Assembly (NCBI RefSeq): GCF_003925875.1
Contig: NZ_AP019309.1
Coordinates: forward strand, 496,001-560,000
DNA: 64,000 nucleotides
Direction of reading: 5' to 3'
Source of the DNA: Intestinibaculum porci
GTDB taxonomy: Bacteria > Bacillota_I > Bacilli_A > Erysipelotrichales > Coprobacillaceae
The position numbers and the translations under genes are program-made. Under the pieces are notes generated by a model, which worked only from the letters and a program-made list of their open reading frames with translations, was not told the DNA's origin and did no database searches. Position 1 is the first letter of the stretch. Every line of letters starts with the position of its first letter. Positions 16,413-25,269 of the stretch are shown here, in pieces.

Positions 16413-18744
16413 TATTAATGATCCTCCTGAATTTCTTGATAATTTGAGGCTTAGTTATATATTTTTCAAAATCATCTGCTGAATAGTTATGATTTTTCAT
16501 GAATGTAAGGATTGTTTGGTCGATATCCCATCCAAAGCGATAGGAACTCTCTAAAAGACTAACCATTTGTAAGATTTGCCAGTTTTCTTCAGTAATAGTA
16601 AAGGCACATCCTTTAATTTTTATTGCTTTTCCATTAATTTTAAGATTGCGCCCGTGCAATTGTGATTCTTTATTAGTGATGATCATTGATATAACAGGTT
16701 TTTTCTGAATAATTCCTAAATTATATGCTAGCTCATCGCCATAATTAAAGCCAATATGCTGATTCTTTCTGTTAATGTACTTTTGATTGATGATATCATC
16801 AACTGTGATATAGCTATTATAGTAAGCGTATGCACCAGTGGTTATTCGTTTTAAAAATTTCTTTTCTATTAATTTCTTGAGATAGCTTTTCAACTGATTA
16901 GATGGGATTTGATTGAATGATTTTAAATCTTCAATAAAAATAATGTCACAGGCTTTATAGTGACCTTGAATATATCTTTTTAGTTCATCTTCTCTATTGG
17001 TATTTTGGTATTTATCTTTCCGCTCTAGAGGGAGAACAGTAGATGGTGTTGGCTTATTTAATTCCTGTAAGATCATCGCCTTGGTAAGAGTAACGCTTTC
17101 ATTGGTTTGAGTGTTTATGACTTTGTAACGCTCTTTTGATTTTTCGATCACTTTGTAAACACCAATTGATACCGTATTTACATAGGTGTAGAAAGTTGGA
17201 TCAGGCATTTGTTTCCGGCAGAATGGACATCTGGTACCTTGAAAGAAATCGCGAGGTAAGATGGTAAATTCCTTTTTGCACTTGTTGTGTTTTAATGTGA
17301 TAGGGGTATTCATATTCGTATAATTTCCCATCAATGTATATTCTGTACCAACGAGTTTTTTTAAATCTTGTTTGAAATCTTGATTTGATCTATTTCTTGG
17401 TGCTTTTTGATTACCACAAATGCGACAATAAGGATGCCTGGTATAGTTGATATATTTTGTGGTGAATGTTTTACCACATTCAGGGCAACGGAATGTAGCA
17501 TCAGTCTCAGTGCTATTAAAACGGATTAGTTTCATGGGCGTAATACGTTGCCTGGCTTGATCAATACTGATTTGTGAATTGCAAGGACAGCGTTTATGTT
17601 CAAAAAGGAAGTTGCGCGGTAAAATGGTATAAGTTTGACCACAAATAGTATGCTTGATAGTAACTTTTTTGCTTAATGATTCAAATGTTGATAAGACCTT
17701 ATATTCTCCATAGCCTGAGATTTCCACCATTCGTTTGAACATTTCATTCGGTGAGAGGTTTTGCAGACAAGTTGGGCATTCCCAGCCTTCTAAGAAAGCT
17801 TTTGGCGTGGTAAGAAAATGGGTGTTGCAGCAAATGTGTTCCATTTCAATTAAGTTTCGGCGAAATGGATAAAACACATGATAGCCTTGAGAAGCAACTT
17901 GTAATTCTCTGATCTCTTCTTGCTTATAACCAGGAATAGGAATGTTTTCCGGTTCAGGAAAACAAATATAAAGTAAAATAAGTGCATCAGCCCAATTAAA
18001 TTCAGAATAAGAGGGGAGGATTCTTTTACGGGTATACTCTAACGAGTTATGAATGAGTTTATCTAAGTGATTACTCACTAGACGATCTTGTAGTACATTT
18101 AATCCAATCGAATCAAAAGCATTTACTAAGGCAGGTTTTAAATCTTCAAGTGCACAGTCAAGTTGTTGGTTAGACATTTCTCTGATAAAATTGTCAAATT
18201 GTGGATTAGCGGGGGCTTCTAATGGCGCGAAGAGCTCGTATTCAAGCTCATGTCCTTTTGGCCCTGTATAAGTAATTAATTTACAATTATGCTTTTCACA
18301 CGTTGTAACAAAGGGAAGATTTTGAGACTTTAAATACCACCAAAAGCCATATTTTTGTTTCATTTCCTTTAAACATTCAGGACAAATTTTTAACTGAGTG
18401 ATAAATTTATTGGGAGTGTATTTCAGAGGATTATGTTGGTGAAAGCAATTGCCTAAGAGTGCACCTTGTTTTGCGGATACAAGTAATGGTGCAATTAAGG
18501 GATAGATTGTGGATTTAGAGAAGAATACTGACCAATCGAGTCCGTCAATATGAGAAAAAATATGGCCAAGATACTCAAAGGTATCGTATCGGAAATACGA
18601 TGGTCGTCCCATCATATTCCCGCCATTAATATAGTCCTTGAAATGGCTGGCATCAGGAAAGCCGTTAGTGGCTGATAAGCGTAAAATATATGAATAAAGA
18701 ATTTCATCATCCATTCGTTTTGGATTCAAAAGCATAAATCCCAT
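16354..18744 (-). CDS. tnsD: TnsD/TniQ-family target-site selector
   Basis: Sequence-specific DNA-binding protein that brings the transposase to its attachment site. The 796-residue size is of TnsD class, not short TniQ. N-terminus: LNPKRMDDEILYSYILRLS followed by the TniQ zinc motif ICPECL..CEKHNC (about 1-190). Residues about 300-510 carry at least four further zinc-ribbon units of the type CxxH/HxxC...CPxC (for example HNKCKKEFTILPRDFF then CPFC). The C-terminal third has a winged-helix-like segment. The start has GGAGG 8 bases upstream, inside the tnsC stop region. Long TnsD proteins normally read the 3' end of a conserved gene, which here would be nrdD. Confidence 0.9.
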   Translation of the reverse strand: MGFMLLNPKRMDDEILYSYILRLSATNGFPDASHFKDYINGGNMMGRPSYFRYDTFEYLGHIFSHIDGLDWSVFFSKSTIYPLIAPLLVSAKQGALLGNCFHQHNPLKYTPNKFITQLKICPECLKEMKQKYGFWWYLKSQNLPFVTTCEKHNCKLITYTGPKGHELEYELFAPLEAPANPQFDNFIREMSNQQLDCALEDLKPALVNAFDSIGLNVLQDRLVSNHLDKLIHNSLEYTRKRILPSYSEFNWADALILLYICFPEPENIPIPGYKQEEIRELQVASQGYHVFYPFRRNLIEMEHICCNTHFLTTPKAFLEGWECPTCLQNLSPNEMFKRMVEISGYGEYKVLSTFESLSKKVTIKHTICGQTYTILPRNFLFEHKRCPCNSQISIDQARQRITPMKLIRFNSTETDATFRCPECGKTFTTKYINYTRHPYCRICGNQKAPRNRSNQDFKQDLKKLVGTEYTLMGNYTNMNTPITLKHNKCKKEFTILPRDFFQGTRCPFCRKQMPDPTFYTYVNTVSIGVYKVIEKSKERYKVINTQTNESVTLTKAMILQELNKPTPSTVLPLERKDKYQNTNREDELKRYIQGHYKACDIIFIEDLKSFNQIPSNQLKSYLKKLIEKKFLKRITTGAYAYYNSYITVDDIINQKYINRKNQHIGFNYGDELAYNLGIIQKKPVISMIITNKESQLHGRNLKINGKAIKIKGCAFTITEENWQILQMVSLLESSYRFGWDIDQTILTFMKNHNYSADDFEKYITKPQIIKKFRRIINNAKKDERRSQRKSKEEYNR

Positions 18745-18747
18745 AAA

Positions 18748-20319
18748 CTATTCCTCCACGTGTTTCACGATTTCTTCATAGGCATTATTAATATCGAAAT
18801 ATGGCTTCTTTTTAGGAGAAGGTTTGACGCTTCCTTTGCGATTGTTGAGTTTTCTTAAGGCAAGTTTAATGATTTGATCATCGGTTGAGTTAGGGTTGTT
18901 GAGAAGGATACTGCTAACAGCGCTCTGGATATCCTTATAGGGAATATCATTTTCACTCGCAATTTTGTCAGTAATGTCATTGATTCTATTAGGAATAGAC
19001 GGAGGATCTTGATTCAGAATTGAACTTTTATTTTCTTCTTGAAGTGGCAATTCCTTTTCATACATTTCTTCAGAAATATAAGGATTATAATCAGTTTTAA
19101 TTCTTTGATTTGATTTTAAAGAACATGACTGTGCACATTGATAAATAAAATCAGAAGAGATTTCAGGTGGATTTCCATGGCTGGAAAGCTCCAGATAACG
19201 CTTATTCATTTCTTTATAAATAGCAATTGTTAAGCCGATTGTGCCTTTGGTTTGGCTAAAAAATAACTCCATCATTTCGCTAGTGAAATGAACTTTTGTT
19301 GTAAACCATTGGAATTGGGTGATTTGAGCAAGGATGTTCATATATTCATCGTGATTCTGACAATATTCTGAAGCATCAATATCTCGTCCGAATCTCCTGC
19401 ACATTTGCCAGGTAGGGAAAAGTTTCTCTTTATCTGATTGTGTTCCGACAATCGCTAATGCAACGCCAGTGCGGTTATTGAATGAAAGCAAACTTTCGAG
19501 TGTTTCCTTTCGCGTCGAGGTTTTAATAAACTCGATTTCATCCAGAATAATAATGCCAACTTTAAAAAGGGTACAAAGTCGCACTGCATAATCGAGTTTT
19601 TCATTGAGTTTTCGACATTTTTTCATTTGAAGATAGTAAGCCATAGATTCATCGTTGCCGATAGCAAGGTCAATTGCCTGGGCGATACTATCCCAAATTG
19701 CGGACATGTTTGTATTAGGCTGACAAACGATATATAAATAAGGAAGCTGGATGAACTGTTGAGGTGTTTGAGGATAGTGGATAATAACTTGAGGCAAATG
19801 AGAAAGTGCTAACTCAACAGCTTTGGACTTTCCACAGCCAGAAAGTCCAAGTACTGAAAAGCCGGGGTTACCTTCACTAATGGGAAAGCGAACGCGATAT
19901 TTTTCTGATCGCTCCTGTCCGCTGATTGATAATTTGATACCGCCAGATAAAGGATCAAAAATAAGTTTTCTGTTTTCATAAGCTCTTAACATACACCAAT
20001 AAATTTCTCGCTGCAGTTCATAATGCCACCGCATTGGAATAATCAATCGGTCAAGAGCATTAACGGAACTAAGCCTAAATTGAATAGGCATAGAGGCTAA
20101 CTTTTTGGGTGATGGGACTGTAATCATACGAAAGTTATCCATGGCTAATTCGTTTTGAGATAAATATAATGGTAATGCTTCAATGAGCGGATTGCCGTGA
20201 TAGACATCATTCATTTCACTTAAATCCATATATTCAGCATAGACTGCAGTAGATTGGGACAAATCATAGTCTTCATATAATTTGCTATCTGATTTGAGAT
20301 CCTTGTAATGATATTTCAT
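18748..20319 (-). CDS. tnsC: TnsC-like AAA+ ATPase, transposition regulator
   Basis: ATP-dependent matchmaker between the target-bound TnsD and the TnsA/TnsB transposase. The 523-residue protein has a Walker A GLSGCGKSKAVEL (about 153-165), a Walker B IIILDEIEFI (about 253-262) and a following sensor region ALAIVGTQSDKEKL typical of TnsC/TniB. The C-terminal 120 residues are charged and low in complexity and may contact TnsA/TnsB. The gene lies 21 bases after tnsB and ends four bases before tnsD, so the operon is tight. Confidence 0.92.
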   Translation of the reverse strand: MKYHYKDLKSDSKLYEDYDLSQSTAVYAEYMDLSEMNDVYHGNPLIEALPLYLSQNELAMDNFRMITVPSPKKLASMPIQFRLSSVNALDRLIIPMRWHYELQREIYWCMLRAYENRKLIFDPLSGGIKLSISGQERSEKYRVRFPISEGNPGFSVLGLSGCGKSKAVELALSHLPQVIIHYPQTPQQFIQLPYLYIVCQPNTNMSAIWDSIAQAIDLAIGNDESMAYYLQMKKCRKLNEKLDYAVRLCTLFKVGIIILDEIEFIKTSTRKETLESLLSFNNRTGVALAIVGTQSDKEKLFPTWQMCRRFGRDIDASEYCQNHDEYMNILAQITQFQWFTTKVHFTSEMMELFFSQTKGTIGLTIAIYKEMNKRYLELSSHGNPPEISSDFIYQCAQSCSLKSNQRIKTDYNPYISEEMYEKELPLQEENKSSILNQDPPSIPNRINDITDKIASENDIPYKDIQSAVSSILLNNPNSTDDQIIKLALRKLNNRKGSVKPSPKKKPYFDINNAYEEIVKHVEE

Positions 20320-20340
20320 GGAATGTCACATCCTTGCATG

Positions 20341-22512
20341 TTAATCTTTATATCCAAATTTCTTCAGGAATGCTTCTTTGAATTTTTCAGGATCCTCTTC
20401 ATCAATAACCTGAAATAAATCATTATCATTCTTGTTATTTTCTTTTGAGTATTCACTATTATTATCTTCGATTGTGGGATTGTCATTAGAATCGGGACTT
20501 GTTTCGTATAAACCAACAATATTTGCAAAACTGTGTTCTTTATTATCAATTTCTTTTTCAGTTTGAGAGTTTTTTCTGATTGCATTTGAAGCTGTTGGCG
20601 ATGGTGTACTATTACGTTGGTCTCTAATATCCTCTAACTGTTTGTTATAGGCAATACGTTTTTGAAGATTATCATGTCTATTTTTAGTGATTTGTTCACG
20701 ACTTCTTTTTTGATAGTTCATAAACATATCATAAGACATATTAGCATAATCCATTTGCTCAGGATATAAGGGATTAAGATGGGCTTGAAAAAGGACACCA
20801 TCGCGAATGTAGTAAATATTCCTCATGCTTGCTTCATCATAACGAATATCCATCTTTACTGTTTCCAAATTGTTTCTCATATATTTGATGAGATAATTAT
20901 CGGAATTGCACATGTAATGAAGGCCCTTGAAAACAATACCCTGTCTTCCCATGCTAGCTTTGGCAGGCTTCATAAGAGTCCAAATATATTGATTGACATT
21001 CATATGGATATATCGTGGAGAATTTTTTTCAGAATAGAATTTCCATAATTCAACAGGTGAAGCTGAAATGTTACGTTCTATCATTTCAGGAGAACGAAAA
21101 CGACTTTCAATGACGCGATTATTGTGATAAATGATATAGCTAACCATGATTTTTCGCATATCATCAATATTGAGACATGCTGTTTTCTTGTGATCAGAAT
21201 CATGTCTTTTAAGGATGAGTCCGCGTTTTTCAAAGGTATCTCCCATTGCTAAATTAAACTGGTGGAACTCTTTTTCAACGGTTCCTTTCATCGAGCCAGT
21301 CGCAGCTGGAACTAGCTGGATTGCAATATTTAATTCATGACATTTTCTTCTGAATTCTTTTGAGGTAAATTCGCTGCCACGATCGCATCTGAGGGTTCCA
21401 GGAAGAATATCTGTTGGCCATAAGTCATCACTTTCAAGTGTTAAATGAGTCTCTGCAAGTAATTGATCTCTTCCTTCTCTTTTAAGATTCATCATAACAT
21501 TAGAAACTGCTGCGTTAGAATTATCCTCAAAAGAGACGCTGCCAGAGATGATCATCCCGGTTAAGACATCAATAATCAAATACATATGCGCACGATTAAC
21601 TAATTTTTCAGGATCATTCTTACTTACTAAGTAAATATCGGTAGGGGTGGCATCAATATCACAGAGTTCTCCAGGATAAGTTAAGTCATTACGTTCTGTT
21701 CCAATGATTGCGCGATGATTATTTTGATATTCACGTGCGGATGTTCTGATAATTTGATATTCATTTTTGGAAATTTTCTTATTAACGAAATTATAGAATT
21801 GTCTCAAAGTTGGATATCTTCCCATCGGATAAAGCACATGATGGGCATTGCCATCCTCATCAATTTCGATGTTACAGTAATGTTTTCTGAGCATTTCTAC
21901 ATAAGCATCTTTTTTTGTTCCGCTATGGGTATGATTTTTGCGAATGGATTCCACCGCTTCATCCATGTTTTTAATATCTTTTTCCGTTAAAATAATGGCA
22001 AACTTCTCGCCGCTGATTGTTGTTCTGCCTGCAGGCGTTGAATATTTTTTGCGTCCTAGGGGAGCACCTCTTTGGTCAATTAGACTAGAAAGTTGGCAAC
22101 CGCTTCGAAGATATTTAATAATTATTTTTCTTAGATTTTGAATTGAAATCCCATATTTATTAGATAATTCTTGAAGAAAATGCTTATTACTTTTTTCTGT
22201 TAATTCTAAATAACCTGGTCCGTAATATTCATTGATTTCGTTAATTATATTTAGATTTCTTTCGTATCTTTGTTTTTGCTTAGGAGAGAGATCATCGACG
22301 TTTACTATCACTTGTGAAGGCTCGATTTTACGAAAGCTTCCGTTTTCTAGTGATGATAACACGGTTTCAGTTGGCTGTTGTATTAAGGTAAGAGTGAAAT
22401 TTGGTGAGGTATCCAGACAAAGAATAGTGATGTCGGTTGATACGTAAATGATAGCGTACTTATTATGATGAATGTCTACAATATGATCGCCTATTGAATA
22501 ATTTATAGACAT
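20341..22512 (-). CDS. tnsB: TnsB-like DDE transposase
   Basis: Catalyses 3'-end cleavage and strand transfer. The 723-residue protein has N-terminal DNA-binding helices (for example NKYGISIQNLRKIIIKYL, about 112-135), then an RNase H-fold integrase core with the triad LCDIDATPTD, LRCDRGSEF and GTVEKEF, with exactly 35 residues between the last Asp and the Glu. A mu-type beta-barrel domain and a charged C-terminal tail follow. The start has AGGAGG 8 bases upstream. It is the first gene of the operon, and its promoter would lie within the right transposon end (22513-22600), allowing autorepression by TnsB binding. Confidence 0.93.
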   Translation of the reverse strand: MSINYSIGDHIVDIHHNKYAIIYVSTDITILCLDTSPNFTLTLIQQPTETVLSSLENGSFRKIEPSQVIVNVDDLSPKQKQRYERNLNIINEINEYYGPGYLELTEKSNKHFLQELSNKYGISIQNLRKIIIKYLRSGCQLSSLIDQRGAPLGRKKYSTPAGRTTISGEKFAIILTEKDIKNMDEAVESIRKNHTHSGTKKDAYVEMLRKHYCNIEIDEDGNAHHVLYPMGRYPTLRQFYNFVNKKISKNEYQIIRTSAREYQNNHRAIIGTERNDLTYPGELCDIDATPTDIYLVSKNDPEKLVNRAHMYLIIDVLTGMIISGSVSFEDNSNAAVSNVMMNLKREGRDQLLAETHLTLESDDLWPTDILPGTLRCDRGSEFTSKEFRRKCHELNIAIQLVPAATGSMKGTVEKEFHQFNLAMGDTFEKRGLILKRHDSDHKKTACLNIDDMRKIMVSYIIYHNNRVIESRFRSPEMIERNISASPVELWKFYSEKNSPRYIHMNVNQYIWTLMKPAKASMGRQGIVFKGLHYMCNSDNYLIKYMRNNLETVKMDIRYDEASMRNIYYIRDGVLFQAHLNPLYPEQMDYANMSYDMFMNYQKRSREQITKNRHDNLQKRIAYNKQLEDIRDQRNSTPSPTASNAIRKNSQTEKEIDNKEHSFANIVGLYETSPDSNDNPTIEDNNSEYSKENNKNDNDLFQVIDEEDPEKFKEAFLKKFGYKD

Positions 22513-22591
22513 ACGCAGTACCTCCTGTAAGCGCTTGATTTTTTTCGATTGTAGTATAGCACTATTTTCTACGAAATTAATAAAAAAGTTG

Positions 22592-22693
22592 AGGAAACTA
22601 ATTAATTAGTAAAAAGGAAGAGCAATAATTGCCCTTCCTTTTATGATAGGAAACTAATAATTGTACAGGAAACTAATTAATTAGTACTAATTA
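22592..22693. repeat. Right transposon end with three TnsB-type sites and a hairpin
   Basis: Sites AGGAAACTAATTAATTAGTA at 22592-22611 and 22667-22686, with a shorter copy at 22648-22665. Between the first two is a hairpin AAAAGGAAGAGC/GCCCTTCCTTTT (22612-22642) that could terminate nrdD transcription and shield tnsB. Confidence 0.75.
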
Positions 22694-24852
22694 CCTTTGT
22701 ATACACGGTTGTCTAAATGAACGAAACGTTCTCCAATTTCCTGTGTGCGGCCTTTATTCCAGAAGTTATCACCAAGATAGCCACAGGTACGACGACATAC
22801 GTTTAATGTTTTATGGTTTCTGTTACCACAGTTAGGGCAGTACCATTCACCATTTTCATCAAGTAAGATTTCACCATCGAAACCACATTCCTGACAGTAA
22901 TCAGATTTAGTATTGATTTCCGCATACTGGATGGTGTCATACATATAGTTGATTAATTCTTTCATGGCTTCAAAGTTATTTGTCATATTTGTGACTTCGA
23001 CATAAGAGATAGCACCGCCAGAAGAGATGTTCTGGAATTTTGCTTCAAAGCCTAATTTAGAGAAAGCATCGATATGTTCACGAACATTAACGTGATAAGA
23101 GTTAGTAATATAGTCTTTATCAGTAACGCCAGGGACAATACCGAAACGACGTTTTAAGGTTCTTGCAAACTTATAAGTGGTAGATTCAGCTGGTGTACCA
23201 TATAAAGCGAAGCCTAAACCAGTTTCTGCTTTCCAGGTATCAACTGCTTCTCTTAAACGTTTCATAATAGCAGTCCCTAATTCATCACCTTCACGAGAAG
23301 TATGAGAAGTACCTAATAATGCTTCGACACATTCATATAAGCCAATATAACCTAATGAAATAGTAGAATAACGAGAATCTAATAATGCATCAATGGTTTC
23401 TCCTGGTTTTAAACGAGCGATGGCACCATACTGCCAGTGAATAGGGGAAACATCAGAGATGGTTCCTTTTAAGTTTTCATGTCTTAACATTAAAGCTTCA
23501 TAACATAATTCTAAACGTTCATCTAAGATCTTCCAGAAGGCATTTAAATTACCACGTGCGGATAAACCAACATCGGTTAAGTTTAATGTCACAACACCCT
23601 GGTTGAAACGGCCATACCATTTGTATTCTCCGTTTTCATCCTTGAAAGGAGATAAGAAAGAACGGCAGCCCATCGGACCGAAAACCTGACCTTCATAATT
23701 CTGTTTCATGATTTTAGCAGAGATGAAGTCTGGCATCATACGTTTAGAAACACATTTAACAGCTAAGTCTGTTAAATAACGATATTCACTATCATCTGGG
23801 ACATTGTTTTCATCTAAGACATATAATAACTTAGGGAAAGCTGGTGTAACATAAGCGCCTACAGGGTTCTTCATGCCGACATAACGCTGCTTTAAGACTT
23901 CTTCAATTAACATCGCGGTTTCTTTGGTATATTCAGGTTCTTCATTTAAATACATGAAGATCGATAAGAATGGTGCCTGACCATTAGTTGTGGAGAACGT
24001 ATTGATCTGATACTGAATCGTCTGCACGGCAGCTTTGATTTCATCCTTTAAACGGCTCTGAGCAATCTTTTCGATCTGTTCATCGCTGTAGCTGATGCCG
24101 ATTTCATGGCCTTCTTTTTCGACAGCTTTCTTATGCTTATTATAAGAAACACGTACGAATGGTGATAAGTGGGCTAATGAGATGGTCTGTCCGCCATACT
24201 GACCGCAGGCTACCTGCTGAACGATCTGGGTCGCGATGGTGGCTGCTGTCTGCAGTGATTTAGGGGTTTCAATTAACTTGCCGTTAATGACTGTGCCGTT
24301 GGCAAACATATCTTTTAAGTTCACCAGGCAGCAGTTAAACATCTTCTGAATAAAGTAATCCATATCATGGAAATGGATAATGCCATCATCATGCGCCTGG
24401 ACAATCTTTGTTGGCAACATCATACGACGACAGTAGTCACGGGAGAATTCTCCGGCGATCAAGTCACGCTGAGTGGCTAAAACGGTGGCATCCTTGTTGG
24501 AGTTTTCATCCATCGCTTCTTTATTGGTCTGTTTAACGATGCCATAGATTTCTTTATCAATAGTGTTTTCTTCTCTCTGGAATTCACGTACCTTACGATA
24601 ACCTTCATAAGCTTTCGCAGTTAAAACAGCGCCTTTATCAATTAACTTTTCAAAGACCTGACCTTCAATACGTGTGATATCAATGGCTTTGGCACCATTG
24701 TTAGTATGCCATTCTTCTATTTCACTAGCGATCTCATGAGCGATCTTTTCATCGACCATACCGCTGCCGTAGCGCATTGCTTTTAAGATCGCTTTCTCAA
24801 TTTTGCTGGCGTCAAATGGGACTCTTGACTTATCTCTTTTAATTACTTCCAT
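22687..24852 (-). CDS. nrdD: Anaerobic (class III) ribonucleoside-triphosphate reductase
   Basis: Makes deoxyribonucleotides under anoxia using a glycyl radical. The 721-residue protein has an N-terminal ATP-cone (VIKRDKSRVPFDASKIEKAI, about 1-95), the catalytic barrel with NCCLVNLKDMF and MGCRSFLSPF, and a C-terminal zinc site CQECGFDG/CPNCGNRN followed by the glycyl-radical motif RRTCGYLGDNFWNKGR. The last codons and TAG stop overlap the end of the Tn7-like element: ...AAA GG from the chromosome, T AAT TAG from the transposon. The activase NrdG, usually the next gene, is not in the window. Confidence 0.95.
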   Translation of the reverse strand: MEVIKRDKSRVPFDASKIEKAILKAMRYGSGMVDEKIAHEIASEIEEWHTNNGAKAIDITRIEGQVFEKLIDKGAVLTAKAYEGYRKVREFQREENTIDKEIYGIVKQTNKEAMDENSNKDATVLATQRDLIAGEFSRDYCRRMMLPTKIVQAHDDGIIHFHDMDYFIQKMFNCCLVNLKDMFANGTVINGKLIETPKSLQTAATIATQIVQQVACGQYGGQTISLAHLSPFVRVSYNKHKKAVEKEGHEIGISYSDEQIEKIAQSRLKDEIKAAVQTIQYQINTFSTTNGQAPFLSIFMYLNEEPEYTKETAMLIEEVLKQRYVGMKNPVGAYVTPAFPKLLYVLDENNVPDDSEYRYLTDLAVKCVSKRMMPDFISAKIMKQNYEGQVFGPMGCRSFLSPFKDENGEYKWYGRFNQGVVTLNLTDVGLSARGNLNAFWKILDERLELCYEALMLRHENLKGTISDVSPIHWQYGAIARLKPGETIDALLDSRYSTISLGYIGLYECVEALLGTSHTSREGDELGTAIMKRLREAVDTWKAETGLGFALYGTPAESTTYKFARTLKRRFGIVPGVTDKDYITNSYHVNVREHIDAFSKLGFEAKFQNISSGGAISYVEVTNMTNNFEAMKELINYMYDTIQYAEINTKSDYCQECGFDGEILLDENGEWYCPNCGNRNHKTLNVCRRTCGYLGDNFWNKGRTQEIGERFVHLDNRVYKGN
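22694..22698. repeat. CCTTT target-site duplication, right copy, inside nrdD
   Basis: On the nrdD strand these bases are AAAGG, the codons TAC AAA GGT near the C-terminus, so the target lies within the coding region. Confidence 0.7.
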
Positions 24853-25269
24853 ACGTATTTCTCCTTTTTAAAATGTATATAAAAAATAAATTAATAATTG
24901 TTATAAATACAGTGATAAACAGTCCTTGCTTATCGCTATACCCATTAAAACGCATAATAGTTGAAAATGCAACTACTTTTGTTTGTGAAAAAATAACAAG
25001 CTTTTTTAAAGCCTTTAAATAGGGGAGTAAAGACTTTTGTCATACTTTTTTCGCATATGATTCAACTTGTTATTATACAATTTTTTCAATAATAAGTTTA
25101 TGGCAAAGTAAGAGGAAATTGCTTCTAGACATTCAAATAAAAATGTCTAACTTACTTGAAATTCAAAGGAAAGCAAGCGCTTTTGTCGGATTATTATGAA
25201 TGAAATTGTTGAATACTAAAAAAGGAAGTTTTAAAATGAATGTGTAAAGATTGGAAAGGCGGTAATATT
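24853..25269. promoter_or_regulatory. Divergent control region between nrdD and the radical SAM gene
   Basis: A 417-base AT-rich gap with no gene. It includes a perfect 8-bp inverted repeat TAGACATT-(8)-AATGTCTA at 25126-25149, a candidate operator. nrdD has an AAAAGGAG ribosome site just upstream of its ATG. I see no clear NrdR box. Confidence 0.45.

Larger units (their letters stand above)
15560..22693. mobile_element. Complete Tn7-like transposon (tnsB-C-D-A), without cargo
   Basis: It spans the left terminus TGTATACGACTAATT to the right terminus AATTAGTACTAATTA, flanked by CCTTT on both sides. Tns-type sites related to AGGAAACTAATTAATTAGTA occur at both ends. The four genes are read from the right end leftwards as tnsB, tnsC, tnsD/tniQ and tnsA, with short gaps or overlaps, and fill nearly the whole element. 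Only 157 bases separate the end of tnsA from the left terminus, so there is no room for cargo. The right end sits in the last codons of nrdD. The left terminus begins with TGT as in Tn7; the right terminus does not end in ACA, so the exact right border rests on the duplication. Confidence 0.8.

Noticed and set aside
22694-22703. Right transposon border at TGTATACA (22699-22703 region) inside nrdD
   Set aside because: It resembles the left TGTATAC terminus, but placing the border there leaves no matching duplication, whereas the border at 22693 gives a perfect CCTTT on both sides. Kept as an alternative only.
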